Notes under the pieces: model-generated
Database searches by the model: none
Told to the model about the DNA's origin: nothing
Seen by the model: only the letters and a program-made list of their open reading frames with translations
In this document: positions 31,894 to 41,001 of the stretch, in pieces
Layout of the letters: each line of letters begins with the position of its first letter
Position numbering within the stretch: position 1 is the first letter of the stretch
Assembly: GCA_003151495.1 (NCBI GenBank)
Contig: PLXR01000125.1
Span: forward strand, 1-41,344
DNA: 41,344 nucleotides
Direction of reading: 5' to 3'
DNA from: Opitutaceae bacterium
Lineage (GTDB): Bacteria > Verrucomicrobiota > Verrucomicrobiia > Opitutales > Opitutaceae
Translations under genes and position numbers: made by a program

Positions 31894-33030
31894 GTGAGCT
31901 CCCCGGCCACCCAAACCCCGCGCCGGCCGGCGCTCCGGCTCCTGGCCGCGTCCGCGCTCCTCGCGCTTTCAACACTCCCCATGCCCGCAAGCATCACCAA
32001 GTCCCTCTTCGGAAGAATGCCCGACGGCACGCCCGTCGACCAGTACGCGCTCACCAACGCCGACGGCCTCGTCTGCAAGGTCATCACCTACGGCGCCGTC
32101 ATCACCGAGCTCCACGTCCCCGACAGGTCGGGCCGGATGGGCGACGTGGTCCTCGGCTTCGACAACCTCAGGCAGTACCTGACGGAGAGCCCGTGCTTCG
32201 GGGCCGTCGTCGGCCGGGTCGCCAACAGGATCGCCAACGGCCGCTTCACGGTCGACGGGAACACCTACACGCTCGCCGTCAACAACGGCCCGAACACGCT
32301 CCACGGGGGGATAAAGGGCTTCGACAAGATCGTCTGGCAGGCCGAGGCCGTCGACGGACCGAACGGCCCCTCGGTCGTGTTCAGCCACGTGAGTCCTGAC
32401 GGCGACGAGGGGTTTCCCGGGACGCTGCGGGTCAGGATGACCTACACGCTCACCAACGGCAACGAGGTCCGCTTCGACTACGAGGCCACGACCGACAAGG
32501 CGACGCCCGTCAACCTGACGAACCACAGCTACTTCAACCTCGCCGGCAAGGGGGACGTCCTCGGGCAGGTGCTCCAGATAAAGGCGTCGAGGTACACGCC
32601 GGGCGACGACTGGCTCATCCCGTCGGGGATCCTCGCCGAGGTCGCCGGGGGCCCGCTCGACTTCACGCAGGCCAAGGCCATAGGCCGGGACATCCGCAAG
32701 GTCCCCGGGAACACCCACGGCTACGACCACAACTACGTCATCGACGGGGGCGGCACGAAGCTGGTCCTCGCCGCCAGGGCGAGCGACCCGGCGACCGGCC
32801 GCACGCTCGAGGTGTCGACGGACCAGCCGGGGGTGCAGCTCTACACGGCGAACGGCATGAACGGCTCGGTAACCGGCAAGTACGGCCAGGCCTACCCGGC
32901 GCACGCGGGGTTCTGCCTGGAGACCCAGCACTACCCCGACTCCGTTAACAAGCCCTCGTTCCCGTCGACCCTCCTGCGGCCCGGCGAGGAGTTCCGCAGC
33001 ACGACCATCTACCGCTTCTCGGCGAAGTAG
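31894..33030 (+). CDS. galM: Secreted aldose 1-epimerase (mutarotase)
   Basis: The protein is 378 residues starting with GTG. A signal peptide (LRLLAASALLALSTLPMPAS) is followed by the GalM beta-sandwich: LHVPDRSGRMGDVVLGFDNL, GRVANRIANGRF, NNGPNTLHGG with the catalytic His, NLTNHSYFNLAGKGD, GYDHNYVID and CLETQHYPDS with the catalytic Glu. It interconverts alpha and beta anomers of sugars. The signal peptide places it in the periplasm, where it could speed porter uptake of one anomer. It follows the MFS gene by 55 bases and may be the last gene of the operon. Confidence 0.93.
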   Translation: MSSPATQTPRRPALRLLAASALLALSTLPMPASITKSLFGRMPDGTPVDQYALTNADGLVCKVITYGAVITELHVPDRSGRMGDVVLGFDNLRQYLTESPCFGAVVGRVANRIANGRFTVDGNTYTLAVNNGPNTLHGGIKGFDKIVWQAEAVDGPNGPSVVFSHVSPDGDEGFPGTLRVRMTYTLTNGNEVRFDYEATTDKATPVNLTNHSYFNLAGKGDVLGQVLQIKASRYTPGDDWLIPSGILAEVAGGPLDFTQAKAIGRDIRKVPGNTHGYDHNYVIDGGGTKLVLAARASDPATGRTLEVSTDQPGVQLYTANGMNGSVTGKYGQAYPAHAGFCLETQHYPDSVNKPSFPSTLLRPGEEFRSTTIYRFSAK

Positions 33031-33038
33031 CCGGGTCC

Positions 33039-35498
33039 TCAGGGGCCCGCGGCCCAGAGCCCGCAGCCGAGGGCCGGCACGACGAGGTCCGCCTCCACCC
33101 GGAGCGTGGCGGCCCTGCTCCCTGCGTTCAGGAACCTCTCGTGGTCGGCGACCTGCCGCCAGGCGCCCGAGGAGGCCACTTCGCCGATCGAGATCGTCAC
33201 GTCCGCCTGGGTCGGGTTCACGGCGTAGAGGAGGCGCTCCTCCCCCTTTGAGAGGTCCGCGTTCACGAGGACGGCCAGGGCCGGGCCGCCGCCATTGAAG
33301 AACCGGAAGAATCCCTCCGAGGGCCGGGTGAAGTGCCTCAGGAGCCTCCCCCGAGCGCCCTTGCGGAACGTGATCCAGTCCGCGAAGTAGGCGTGCGTCC
33401 CCAGGTAGCGGTACAGCCGGTGGTAGTCCAGGGCGTTGACGTCGCCCCGCAGGTAGGTGTTCCCGAGCCCGCCCTTGGAGCGCAGGAAGTCCTGGCCCGC
33501 CGAGAGCATGGGGATGCCGACCGACATGAACAGGAGGGACGCCATGATGTGGGTGCGCCTCACGTCGTTGAGCGTCGGGTTTGCCCCGTTGAATCCCGGG
33601 TTCTCGGTGATGGAGTCGATCCAGGTCTGGTCGTCGTGGGACTCGGTGTAGTTGACGGTCTGCGCGGGCCACTTCGCGAAGTACCACGGCGAGCCCCTCA
33701 GGAAATACTCCAGGCGCTCGCCGGGGGCCGAGCCCCTCACGTACTCCTTCAGGAAGTTGCGGTACCCGTCGTTCCACGAGGCCCAGCCCGTGTCGCGGAG
33801 CGCCCCGGCGATGTGCCCGCGGAAGCTCCACGGCTCGGCGATCAGGATCACGCCGGGCTTGAGGCGCTTGAGCGCGGTCTCGACCTCCTTGAGGACGTCG
33901 ATGCCGAGCAGCTCCGCCAGGTCGAAGCGGAACCCGTCGACGCCGTAGGCCTCCATCAGGTGGGTGCAGCTGTCGATGATGAGCCTCTTCGCCATCGCCG
34001 AGCCGGCGCGCAGGTCGTTCCCGCACCCGCTCCAGTTGGCCAGGTTGCCCGCGGAGTCCTGCTCGAAGTAGTAGAGGCGGTCTATGAAGGCCAGGTGGGG
34101 CGGCTCCCCGACGTGGTTGTAGACGACGTCAAGGACGACGGCCATGCCCCGGGCGTGGAACGCCCTGACGAGATCCTGCAGCTCCCGGACCCCGGAGGCC
34201 TCCGCCGGGGCCAGGGAGTAGCTGCTTTCCGGGGCGAAGTACGCGTTGGTCATGTACCCCCAGTGGTATTCCTCGGTCGTCTTGTTATCGAACTCCTGGA
34301 CCGGCTGGAGCTCGACGCAGTTGATCCCCAGGTGGTGGAGGTAGAAGTCCGGGTCCTCGACCCACTTCCTCAGGCCCGAGAAGCCCAGCCGCTCGGCCGC
34401 GGCGGCCCCCACGGGCGCAAGGGCCGCAAGGTCGCGCACGTGGGCCTCGGCGATCACGAGGTCCTGCCAGGCGGGTGTCCTGAACCCGGTGTCGCCCTTC
34501 CCGATCCATCTCGGGTCGAGCACGATGCCGGGGCCCTCACGGCCCAGGGTCGCAAGGGCGTAGGGGTCCAGGACGTCGGGCTTCGCGCCCCCGCCCACCC
34601 CGGAGATCGAGTACCAGTAGAACCACCCGTGGAGGTTGCGGTCGAGCTCCACCTCCCAGACCCCGGAGGCGCCGTGCGCGTCTCCCCGGCGCGAGAGCGG
34701 GAACGAGTCGGCGATGTCCCTGCTCGCCAGGTCGTGGCAGGCGTGCAGGAGCACCGCGTCCGCCCTGGGCGCGAAGATCCGGAAGAGGGTCGAGTCCTTC
34801 CGGACGAGGGCGCCGAGCGGGAGGTCCGTCCCCAGGTCGAAGAAGAAGTCGCCGGGCTCGAGCGGGAGGCCGCCCCCGGAGACGCCGGCGCCCGCCGCCA
34901 CGGTCCACGCGCCCGCGAGGTCCAGGGGCGCCGAGAGCTCGAAGCGCCACAGGTGCGCCCCGGTCCTCTCCGGGTCGACGAAGCGGTTGACGAAGCCCGC
35001 GTCGTCCCTGACGCAGTTCGGGGCGTCGTCGCTCGGGTGGAGCCACTGGTTCTCGCCTGTCACGAACTTGAAGAGCACCTCGCCCCTGCCGAGAACCTTC
35101 GACGCGGGCCCCGTCCAGAGGAGCACCTTCTCGCCGCCAAGGTCCCCGAGCGTCATGCGCCACGCCTCGTTGCCCACCGCGGCCTGCCAGGCGTTGAAGG
35201 GCCCCGCGACGTAGACCTTGTCGTTGGCCCGGTCCACGCCCCCGTTGCGCTTGAGCGGGAGCGCGAAGGCGAAGGTCTCGGGGTCCCTGAGGAAATAGCG
35301 GAGCGACTTGGCCGCCGCCAGCTCGGGCGCCTTCGCGATCCGGGTGACCTCGACGCTCCCGGACAGGGCGATCGCCGGGGGGGCGGCGGAAGCCCAGTTG
35401 CGGTCGAACTCCACGATCCCAGAGGAGAGCGAGTCGAGCCATGCGCGTACGAGTCGGGGGGCTGTGGGCATTCCGGTGGGACCTTGAGCATCAAGCAT
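33039..35498 (-). CDS. GH13 pullulanase/glycogen-debranching-type alpha-glucan hydrolase
   Basis: The protein is 819 residues from the ATG at 35498 (AGGG upstream); alternative starts are at 35471 and 35564. Two beta-rich CBM48/E-set-like regions come first (VYVAGPFNAWQAAVGNEAW; LFRIFAPRADAVLLHACHD). The GH13 barrel follows with VVLDVVYNHVGEP, GFRFDLAEL (nucleophile Asp), LIAEPWSFRG (acid/base Glu) and YTESHDDQTW (third Asp). This order and the Y-N-H-V motif fit type I pullulanases, which cut alpha-1,6 links. No signal peptide is visible, so it probably acts on intracellular glycogen. It is convergent with galM. Confidence 0.9.
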   Translation of the reverse strand: MLDAQGPTGMPTAPRLVRAWLDSLSSGIVEFDRNWASAAPPAIALSGSVEVTRIAKAPELAAAKSLRYFLRDPETFAFALPLKRNGGVDRANDKVYVAGPFNAWQAAVGNEAWRMTLGDLGGEKVLLWTGPASKVLGRGEVLFKFVTGENQWLHPSDDAPNCVRDDAGFVNRFVDPERTGAHLWRFELSAPLDLAGAWTVAAGAGVSGGGLPLEPGDFFFDLGTDLPLGALVRKDSTLFRIFAPRADAVLLHACHDLASRDIADSFPLSRRGDAHGASGVWEVELDRNLHGWFYWYSISGVGGGAKPDVLDPYALATLGREGPGIVLDPRWIGKGDTGFRTPAWQDLVIAEAHVRDLAALAPVGAAAAERLGFSGLRKWVEDPDFYLHHLGINCVELQPVQEFDNKTTEEYHWGYMTNAYFAPESSYSLAPAEASGVRELQDLVRAFHARGMAVVLDVVYNHVGEPPHLAFIDRLYYFEQDSAGNLANWSGCGNDLRAGSAMAKRLIIDSCTHLMEAYGVDGFRFDLAELLGIDVLKEVETALKRLKPGVILIAEPWSFRGHIAGALRDTGWASWNDGYRNFLKEYVRGSAPGERLEYFLRGSPWYFAKWPAQTVNYTESHDDQTWIDSITENPGFNGANPTLNDVRRTHIMASLLFMSVGIPMLSAGQDFLRSKGGLGNTYLRGDVNALDYHRLYRYLGTHAYFADWITFRKGARGRLLRHFTRPSEGFFRFFNGGGPALAVLVNADLSKGEERLLYAVNPTQADVTISIGEVASSGAWRQVADHERFLNAGSRAATLRVEADLVVPALGCGLWAAGP

Positions 35499-35611
35499 AC
35501 CCAAGCCCTGAGGGCCTCGGCAAGCGCCCTGCGCCGAATTGCCGCGGAATAATGCGGACGACACGGGCGCGGGAGTTTGATAGGGTGCTCCCGTCGACCG
35601 AGACCCGCCCC

Positions 35612-37051
35612 ATGAGAATGACCCACGCCCACATGTATTCGCGCTTCCTGGCGAGCGACCCCGCCTGGAACGGGAGGTTCTTCACGGGGGTCCTGACGAC
35701 GGGGATCTACTGCCTGCCGTCCTGCCACGCGCGCAAGCCCAGGTCCGAGAACGTCCGGTTCTTCGCGTCCTGCGACGAGGCCCGGGCGGCGGGCCTGCGC
35801 CCCTGCAGGAAGTGCCATCCCGACGACTTCGCGCGGGGCGCGGACCCCGTCCTCGAGTCGATCGAGACGCTCGTCGGCGAGGTCCGCGGGAACCCCGCGC
35901 GGTTCGGGGACGCGAGGGCGGTCGTCCGGCGCTCGGGGTTCGGGCCTACCCGCTGCTTCGAGCTCCTGCGCCAGCATTACCACGCGACGCCGGCCGACCT
36001 TCTCCTGCGGGCGAGGATTGAGGCCGCACGGCGCCTGCTCCTCGCGGGCGATTCGCCGCTCATCGAGGTGGCGGCCGGGGCCGGCTTCGAGTCCCTCTCC
36101 TCGTTCCACGAGCACTTCCGCGCGCAGAACGGGATGACGCCCGCCGCCTACCGCGGGCTTCTCTCGCCCGGGCCGTTCACGGTGGACCTGCCGCCCCGCT
36201 ACCCCCTCGCCCACCTGCTCCGGACGCTCGGGCGGGACCCGCAGAGCGTGACCGAGCGCCTTTCCGGGACGAGCTACGAGGCGTCCGCGGACCTGGACGG
36301 CTTCCCGGCCGCCCTCCGGTTTGAGTTCTCGAAGGAGTGCGCGACCGTCGCGCTTTCCGACGGGGCCGGTGCGGGCCCGGGCTGGAAGCCCGCGGCCCAC
36401 AGGATCGCCGTCGGGATGCTAGGACTCGAGCAGGACGCCGCGGGCTTCTCGCGCCTCGCCCGGCGCCTCGGCCTCGCCCGCCTGGTCGCGGGAAGGGAGG
36501 GCCTGCGCCTCATAGGGACCCCGAGCGTCCTTGACGGCCTCCTCTGGTCGATCATCGGCCAGCAGATAAACCTGCCCTTCGCCTGCGTCCTCAAGCGCCG
36601 CCTGGTCGAGAACGCCGGGACACGGCTCCCCGGAGGGCTGTTCGCGCTGCCCACGGCGGCGGCCCTGGCGCGCCTTGAGGCCAAGGACCTCCGCCCGTGG
36701 CAGTACTCCCGACAGAAGGCGGAATACCTCATCGGCGCGGCGCGCCTGGTGGCCGCGGGCACGCTCGACCTGGCGGCGCTCCCCGCCATGTCGGCGACCC
36801 GCGCCGAGCGGACCCTCCTCTCCGTGCGAGGACTCGGGCCGTGGTCCGTCAACTACCTCATGATGCGCTCCCTGGGGTTCGCCGACTGCGTCCCCCTTGG
36901 CGACACGGGGGTTACGAGCGGGCTGAAGGCCCTCTTCAGGCTCGAGGAGAGGCCGGACGTGGACGCCACCCGGCGGCTCATGTCGGTCTTCTCGCCCCAC
37001 CGCAGCCTCGCGACCGCCCACCTCTGGCAGATCAACCGCCCCCCTCCATGA
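35612..37051 (+). CDS. Ada zinc/AraC-HTH domain fused to AlkA-type DNA glycosylase
   Basis: The protein is 479 residues. The N-terminal Ada zinc domain has the four ligands C34, C38, C65 and C68 (GIYCLPSC and RPCRKCHPDD). In E. coli Ada, the cysteine equivalent to C38 accepts methyl groups from DNA phosphotriesters. An AraC-like HTH follows (IEVAAGAGFESLSSFHEHFR, ending GMTPAAYR). The AlkA glycosylase half has WSIIGQQINL, the helix-hairpin-helix RGLGPWSVNYLMMRSLG and the catalytic Asp in PLGDTGV. So methyl sensing, transcription control and excision of alkylated bases sit in one chain. Its stop overlaps the ATG of the methyltransferase gene. Confidence 0.93.
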   Translation: MRMTHAHMYSRFLASDPAWNGRFFTGVLTTGIYCLPSCHARKPRSENVRFFASCDEARAAGLRPCRKCHPDDFARGADPVLESIETLVGEVRGNPARFGDARAVVRRSGFGPTRCFELLRQHYHATPADLLLRARIEAARRLLLAGDSPLIEVAAGAGFESLSSFHEHFRAQNGMTPAAYRGLLSPGPFTVDLPPRYPLAHLLRTLGRDPQSVTERLSGTSYEASADLDGFPAALRFEFSKECATVALSDGAGAGPGWKPAAHRIAVGMLGLEQDAAGFSRLARRLGLARLVAGREGLRLIGTPSVLDGLLWSIIGQQINLPFACVLKRRLVENAGTRLPGGLFALPTAAALARLEAKDLRPWQYSRQKAEYLIGAARLVAAGTLDLAALPAMSATRAERTLLSVRGLGPWSVNYLMMRSLGFADCVPLGDTGVTSGLKALFRLEERPDVDATRRLMSVFSPHRSLATAHLWQINRPPP

Positions 37052-37581
37052 ACAAATCCCAAAGGCTCCACTTCTGCGTGTTCCCCACCCCGCTCGGCAA
37101 ATTCTCGCTCGCGGTCGACCCGAGCGGCGCCGTCGCGGCCGCCGCCTTCGGCGGCGAAACTGCGCTTCGGGGCCGCCTCAGGGGCGGCACGCTCGTCGCG
37201 GACCCCGCCAGGACACGGACGGCCCGCCGGCAGGTTGAGGCATGGTTCCGGGGCGAGGGGCGCGGATTCTCGGTCGCGCTCGCCCCCGCGGGCACTCCCT
37301 TCCAGCGAAGGGTGTGGGCCGAGCTGCGGGCCATCCCCTTTGGGGAGACCCGGTCGTATGGCGCGGTCGCAAGGTCCGTCCGGAGCTCGCCGCGCGCGGT
37401 CGGCCGCGCCAACGCCACCAATCCCATCTGCCTCATGGTCCCGTGCCACCGGGTCGTCGGCTCCGACGGCGCGCTCACCGGGTACGCGTTCGGCGAGGAG
37501 ACGAAGCGCCGGCTCCTGGAGATCGAGGGCGCCCCGGTCAGCGCTCCCCAGCCTTGCGGACCGCGACCACGAAGGCCTTGA
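37048..37581 (+). CDS. ogt: Methylated-DNA-protein-cysteine S-methyltransferase
   Basis: The protein is 177 residues. The active site PCHRVV has acceptor C133, preceded by GRANATNPICLMV. FQRRVWAELRAIPFGETRSYG and GYAFGEETKRRLLEIEG complete the family signature. The protein accepts the methyl group from O6-methylguanine in a suicidal reaction. It is translationally coupled (ATGA) to the Ada-AlkA gene and supplies the C-terminal methyltransferase which that fusion lacks. Its last 44 bases overlap the 3' end of trpF on the other strand. Confidence 0.95.
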   Translation: MNKSQRLHFCVFPTPLGKFSLAVDPSGAVAAAAFGGETALRGRLRGGTLVADPARTRTARRQVEAWFRGEGRGFSVALAPAGTPFQRRVWAELRAIPFGETRSYGAVARSVRSSPRAVGRANATNPICLMVPCHRVVGSDGALTGYAFGEETKRRLLEIEGAPVSAPQPCGPRPRRP

Positions 37582-38191
37582 GCCTTGCGTGGTCCTTCAC
37601 CCCGGGGGCGGACTCGACGCCGCTGCTCACGTCGACAAACCTCGTTCCCGTGCCGGCGAGGGCCTCCCCCACGTTCGCGGGGTTGAGCCCGCCCGAGAGG
37701 ATCCATGTCCTGCCCGGGTTTGCCTCGCGGTGCCTCCTGAACTTGGCCCAGTCCCCGGTCCTGCCGGTGCCCCCGAAGAGCGCCGGGTCGAAGGTGTCGA
37801 GGAGGATGTGGTCCGTGAACGAAAGCCACTCCGGGGCGACGTCTATCCCCGGGGGGAGCTTCGGCGCGAGCCACAGGTTACCGGGACCGGCCTCCGCCGA
37901 CCAGGCCTCCACCCTCCCGAGGGGCACGTCGTGCCGGAAATGCACCTGGAGCCGGTCAAAGCCGGCATCGAGCATCGCCCGGAGCTCGCCCTTGCCGGGC
38001 TCGACGGACACCGCCACCCGGTGGCGCTCCGGGAGCCGGGAGGCCATCGAGCGGTACTGCGCGAGCGAGACATGCCTCGGGGACTTCGGGTGGAGCACAA
38101 ACCCGAGGAAGTCCGCGCCGCAGGCGTCCGCGAAGTCCGCGTCCACGAGGCTCGCCAGGCCGCAGACCTTTATCTGTATCCCGTCAACCAT
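37538..38191 (-). CDS. trpF: Phosphoribosylanthranilate isomerase
   Basis: The protein is 217 residues with the single (beta/alpha)8 barrel of TrpF. The catalytic Cys is in IKVCGLAS, the catalytic Asp in LLDTFDP, and the phosphate site in WILSGGLNPANV and VDVSSGVESAPGVKD. It catalyses the Amadori rearrangement of PRA to CdRP in tryptophan synthesis. No other trp gene is nearby. It starts 11 bases after the DegT-type gene and may be the last cistron of the hem operon. Confidence 0.95.
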   Translation of the reverse strand: MVDGIQIKVCGLASLVDADFADACGADFLGFVLHPKSPRHVSLAQYRSMASRLPERHRVAVSVEPGKGELRAMLDAGFDRLQVHFRHDVPLGRVEAWSAEAGPGNLWLAPKLPPGIDVAPEWLSFTDHILLDTFDPALFGGTGRTGDWAKFRRHREANPGRTWILSGGLNPANVGEALAGTGTRFVDVSSGVESAPGVKDHARLKAFVVAVRKAGER

Positions 38192-38202
38192 GGCCCCACC
38201 TC

Positions 38203-39300
38203 CTAGCGGAAGGAGTTGACCGACTCGATCACGAAGGCGACCTGCTCGTCCGAAAGCTCCGGGAAGATCGGGAGGCTAAGGCAGGTCTGGGCGGCGCGCT
38301 CCGCAACCGGGAAAGAGCCCGGGCCGAATCCGAGGGCGCTGAAGCACCCCTGGAGGTGGAGGGGCAAGGGGTAGATGAGGTCGGTGCCGACGCCGCGCTC
38401 CCCGAGGTGCGCGCGCAGCGCGTCCCGGCGCGGGTGGAGGATCGTGAACTGGTGGAACACCGAGCCCCCGGGCAGCGCCCCGCGCGGCAGGACGGCCCCC
38501 CCGAGGCGGATCCCCTCCAGGTACGCCCTTGCGATCGACCGGCGCCGCGCGGTCCAAGCCGCGAGGTGCGGCAGCTTGACGCCGAGGACCGCGCCCTGGA
38601 AGCCGTCCATCCGGAAATTGGCCCCCACCACCGAGTGGTGGTAGCGCTGCTCGGATCCGTGCACGCGGATGAGCCTCGCCCTCTCGAGGATATCCGGCCT
38701 GCGCGAGACGAAGGCGCCGCCCTCTCCGCAGCCCCCGAGGTTCTTGGTCGGGTAGAAGCTGAAGGTCCCGGCGTCCCCGATGAGGCCCACGGGGACCTCC
38801 CCGTGCCGGGCGCCGACGGCCTGGGCGCAGTCCTCGATGACGAAGAGCCCGTGCCTCCGGGCGACCTCCATGATCTCGTCCATCCTGGCCGGGAGCCCGA
38901 AGAGGTGGACCACGACGACGCCGCGCGTGCGCGGGGTGATCGCCCGCTCAAACGCCGCGGGGTCCATGTTGAAGGTCGACTCCTCGATGTCCGCGAAGAC
39001 CGGCGTGGCCCCGGCATAGCTGACGCCCCAGACGGTCGAGATGAACGTGAAGGGGGGCACGATGACCTCGTCGCCCGGCCCGAACCCCGCGATCATGCAG
39101 GCGGCGTGGAGCGGCGAGGTCCCGCTGTTCATACCGAGGGCTCCCGGATAGCCGAGCGCGGATGCGAATCCCCTCTCGAAGTCCTCGACGTCCCTGCCGA
39201 GGCAGAAGCGCGTGGCGTCGTAGGTGGCCGCGAGCGCGGCCAGGGCCTCCGCCCTGAGCGCCCGGTGCTGGGGCGCCAGGTCGAGGAAGGGGACCTTCAT
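38203..39300 (-). CDS. DegT/DnrJ/EryC1/StrS-family sugar aminotransferase
   Basis: The protein is 365 residues starting MKVPFLDLAPQHRALRAEAL. Family signatures are GMNSGTSPLHAACMIAGFGPG, VIVPPFTFISTVWGVSYAGA, VIEDCAQAVGARHGEV and the PLP lysine K186 in FYPTKNLGG. The C-terminal NFRMDGFQGAVLGVKLPHL and YPLPLHLQGCF also match. These enzymes aminate keto-sugar nucleotides for lipopolysaccharide, capsule or secondary metabolites. Its ATG overlaps the hemD stop by four bases. The keto-sugar substrate cannot be told from sequence. Confidence 0.94.
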   Translation of the reverse strand: MKVPFLDLAPQHRALRAEALAALAATYDATRFCLGRDVEDFERGFASALGYPGALGMNSGTSPLHAACMIAGFGPGDEVIVPPFTFISTVWGVSYAGATPVFADIEESTFNMDPAAFERAITPRTRGVVVVHLFGLPARMDEIMEVARRHGLFVIEDCAQAVGARHGEVPVGLIGDAGTFSFYPTKNLGGCGEGGAFVSRRPDILERARLIRVHGSEQRYHHSVVGANFRMDGFQGAVLGVKLPHLAAWTARRRSIARAYLEGIRLGGAVLPRGALPGGSVFHQFTILHPRRDALRAHLGERGVGTDLIYPLPLHLQGCFSALGFGPGSFPVAERAAQTCLSLPIFPELSDEQVAFVIESVNSFR

Positions 39301-40088
39301 GGGAGGGCCTTCATGAGCGCCGACACAAGCCCGTCGATCCCGGGGGCCGGGGCCTCGAAGTCCACGGGGAGGCCCACCTTGCGCATCGTCTCGCTGGTCT
39401 GGGGGCCGATGCTCCCGTAGAGGGGCTTCCTCGCCCCCGCGGCCAGCCCGAGGGACGCCCGCTGGTCGGCGAAGCTCTGGGCCGAGGACGAGCTCGCGAA
39501 GAGGACCGCGTCCGCCCCCTCCGAGCGGTACCGGGACGCCGCGGGGTCCGCGGACAGGTCGACCTGCTCCGTCTTGTAGACCTGCAGGCAGTCGACGATG
39601 GCGCGCGCCTCCACGAGCCTCATGACGAGCGTGTCGCGGTTCAGGTTGCCGGTGACGACGAGCACCTTTGCGTTGTCCATGCTGCCGGTGTCGATCAGCT
39701 CGCCGGCGAGGGCCTCGGCCGTCGCCTTCCTGGGCATGCACTCGACCTTGAGCCGGAGCTCCGTCACCGCCTTCGCCGTCGCGTCGCCGATGCACGCGAC
39801 GCGCACGAGCCCGAGCGAGCGGATGTCGTCGAATATCCTGAAGAATTCCCCGAAGAAGTTGTGGACCCCGTTGGCGCTCGTGAAGATGAGCCAGTCGTAG
39901 CCGCCGAGCTCCAGCATGACCTCGGCGAGCGCCTGCTTGGACACCTCGCGCGAGATCCGGATCACGGGGAGCTCGACCACCTCCGCCCCGAATGCGGAGA
40001 GCCTGGCCGCCAGGTCGGAGGCCTGGTCGCGGGTGCGGGTCACGACCACGCGCCGGCCCGAGAGGGGGAGTTTCCTCGGCTCGGTCAC
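39297..40088 (-). CDS. hemD: Uroporphyrinogen-III synthase
   Basis: The protein is 263 residues. The two-lobed HemD pattern is visible: LSGRRVVVTRTRDQASDLAA at the start, DWLIFTSANGVHNFF, VACIGDATAKAVTE, VLVVTGNLNRDTLVMRL, DAVLFASSSSAQSF and the closing GSIGPQTSETMRKVGL. It cyclises hydroxymethylbilane with inversion of ring D. It follows hemC with two bases between the genes, and its stop overlaps the next aminotransferase gene. Confidence 0.93.
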   Translation of the reverse strand: MTEPRKLPLSGRRVVVTRTRDQASDLAARLSAFGAEVVELPVIRISREVSKQALAEVMLELGGYDWLIFTSANGVHNFFGEFFRIFDDIRSLGLVRVACIGDATAKAVTELRLKVECMPRKATAEALAGELIDTGSMDNAKVLVVTGNLNRDTLVMRLVEARAIVDCLQVYKTEQVDLSADPAASRYRSEGADAVLFASSSSAQSFADQRASLGLAAGARKPLYGSIGPQTSETMRKVGLPVDFEAPAPGIDGLVSALMKALP

Positions 40089-40090
40089 GG

Positions 40091-40960
40091 TCAGGGCCGG
40101 GCCGGGCCGAGCCCGAGGCCCTCGAGGATGCTCGCGGCCGCGGCCTCCGGGTCCGCGAACTCGCCGCCCGAGAGGGGAAGCGTCCTCACGCCCACCCCCT
40201 CGTGGAAGAAATACAGCATGCCCGGGGTCGCGTACGCGCCGAGCGCCGTGTGGCAGCCTCCGCCGAGCGCCGTCTGGATCGCGCGCTCAAGGCCGAGCGC
40301 CCGGGCGGCCTCCGGGTCGAAGGCCCCGGCGAAGCGGGCCACGTCGGCCGACCTGCACTGGACCCCGATCGCGCCCTGGCCCACGGCGGGCACCATGCTC
40401 TCGAAGCCGATGGCGTGGAACTCCACCCCGGGCCAGGAGCCGATCCCGAGGCGCTTGAGCCCCGCGGCGGCGAGGATCGTGCCGTCGGCGACGCGCAGGT
40501 CGGCGATCTTCTTGAGGCGGGTGTCGACGTTCCCGCGGATCTCGCAGAACTCGACCCCGGGAAACATGGCGGCGGCCTGCTGGCGTCGCCGCGGGCTGCT
40601 GGTGGCGAGCGTCCTCGGCGCGCCCACCCCGGAGCGGAGGATCAGCATGTCCCTCGGGTCCTCGCGCGGGAGGTACCCGGCGATGGAGAGGCCCTCGGCG
40701 GAGCCGCCGGGCAGGTCCTTGGCGCTGTGGATCGCGACGTCGGCCTCGCCCCGCAGGAGCGCGGCCTCGAGCTCGCGCGTGAAGAGCCCCTTGCCCCCCT
40801 TCTCCTCCAGCGACCACTCGGCCTGGCGGTCGCCGGTCGTGACGAGCTTCAGGAGCTCGCACTCGGCGCCGATCCGCTCGCGCAGGAACGCCGCCGCGAG
40901 CTCCGCCTGCGCGAGGGCGAGCGGGCTCTTGCGGGTGGCGAGGACGAGTTTCTTGCCCAT
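40091..40960 (-). CDS. hemC: Hydroxymethylbilane synthase (porphobilinogen deaminase)
   Basis: The protein is 289 residues starting MGKKLVLATRKSPLALAQAE. Clear motifs are GGKGLFTRELEAALLRGEAD, VAIHSAKDLP, TSSPRRRQQ, EIRGNVDTRLKKI and the dipyrromethane cofactor Cys C236 in GGGCHTALG. It polymerises four porphobilinogen units for heme and other tetrapyrroles. It lies 41 bases after ilvC and leads directly into hemD. Confidence 0.96.
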   Translation of the reverse strand: MGKKLVLATRKSPLALAQAELAAAFLRERIGAECELLKLVTTGDRQAEWSLEEKGGKGLFTRELEAALLRGEADVAIHSAKDLPGGSAEGLSIAGYLPREDPRDMLILRSGVGAPRTLATSSPRRRQQAAAMFPGVEFCEIRGNVDTRLKKIADLRVADGTILAAAGLKRLGIGSWPGVEFHAIGFESMVPAVGQGAIGVQCRSADVARFAGAFDPEAARALGLERAIQTALGGGCHTALGAYATPGMLYFFHEGVGVRTLPLSGGEFADPEAAAASILEGLGLGPARP

Positions 40961-41001
40961 TTTCAAGGCACCCCTTCGCTTCGGGCGTCGGGAATGGGCG
41001 G

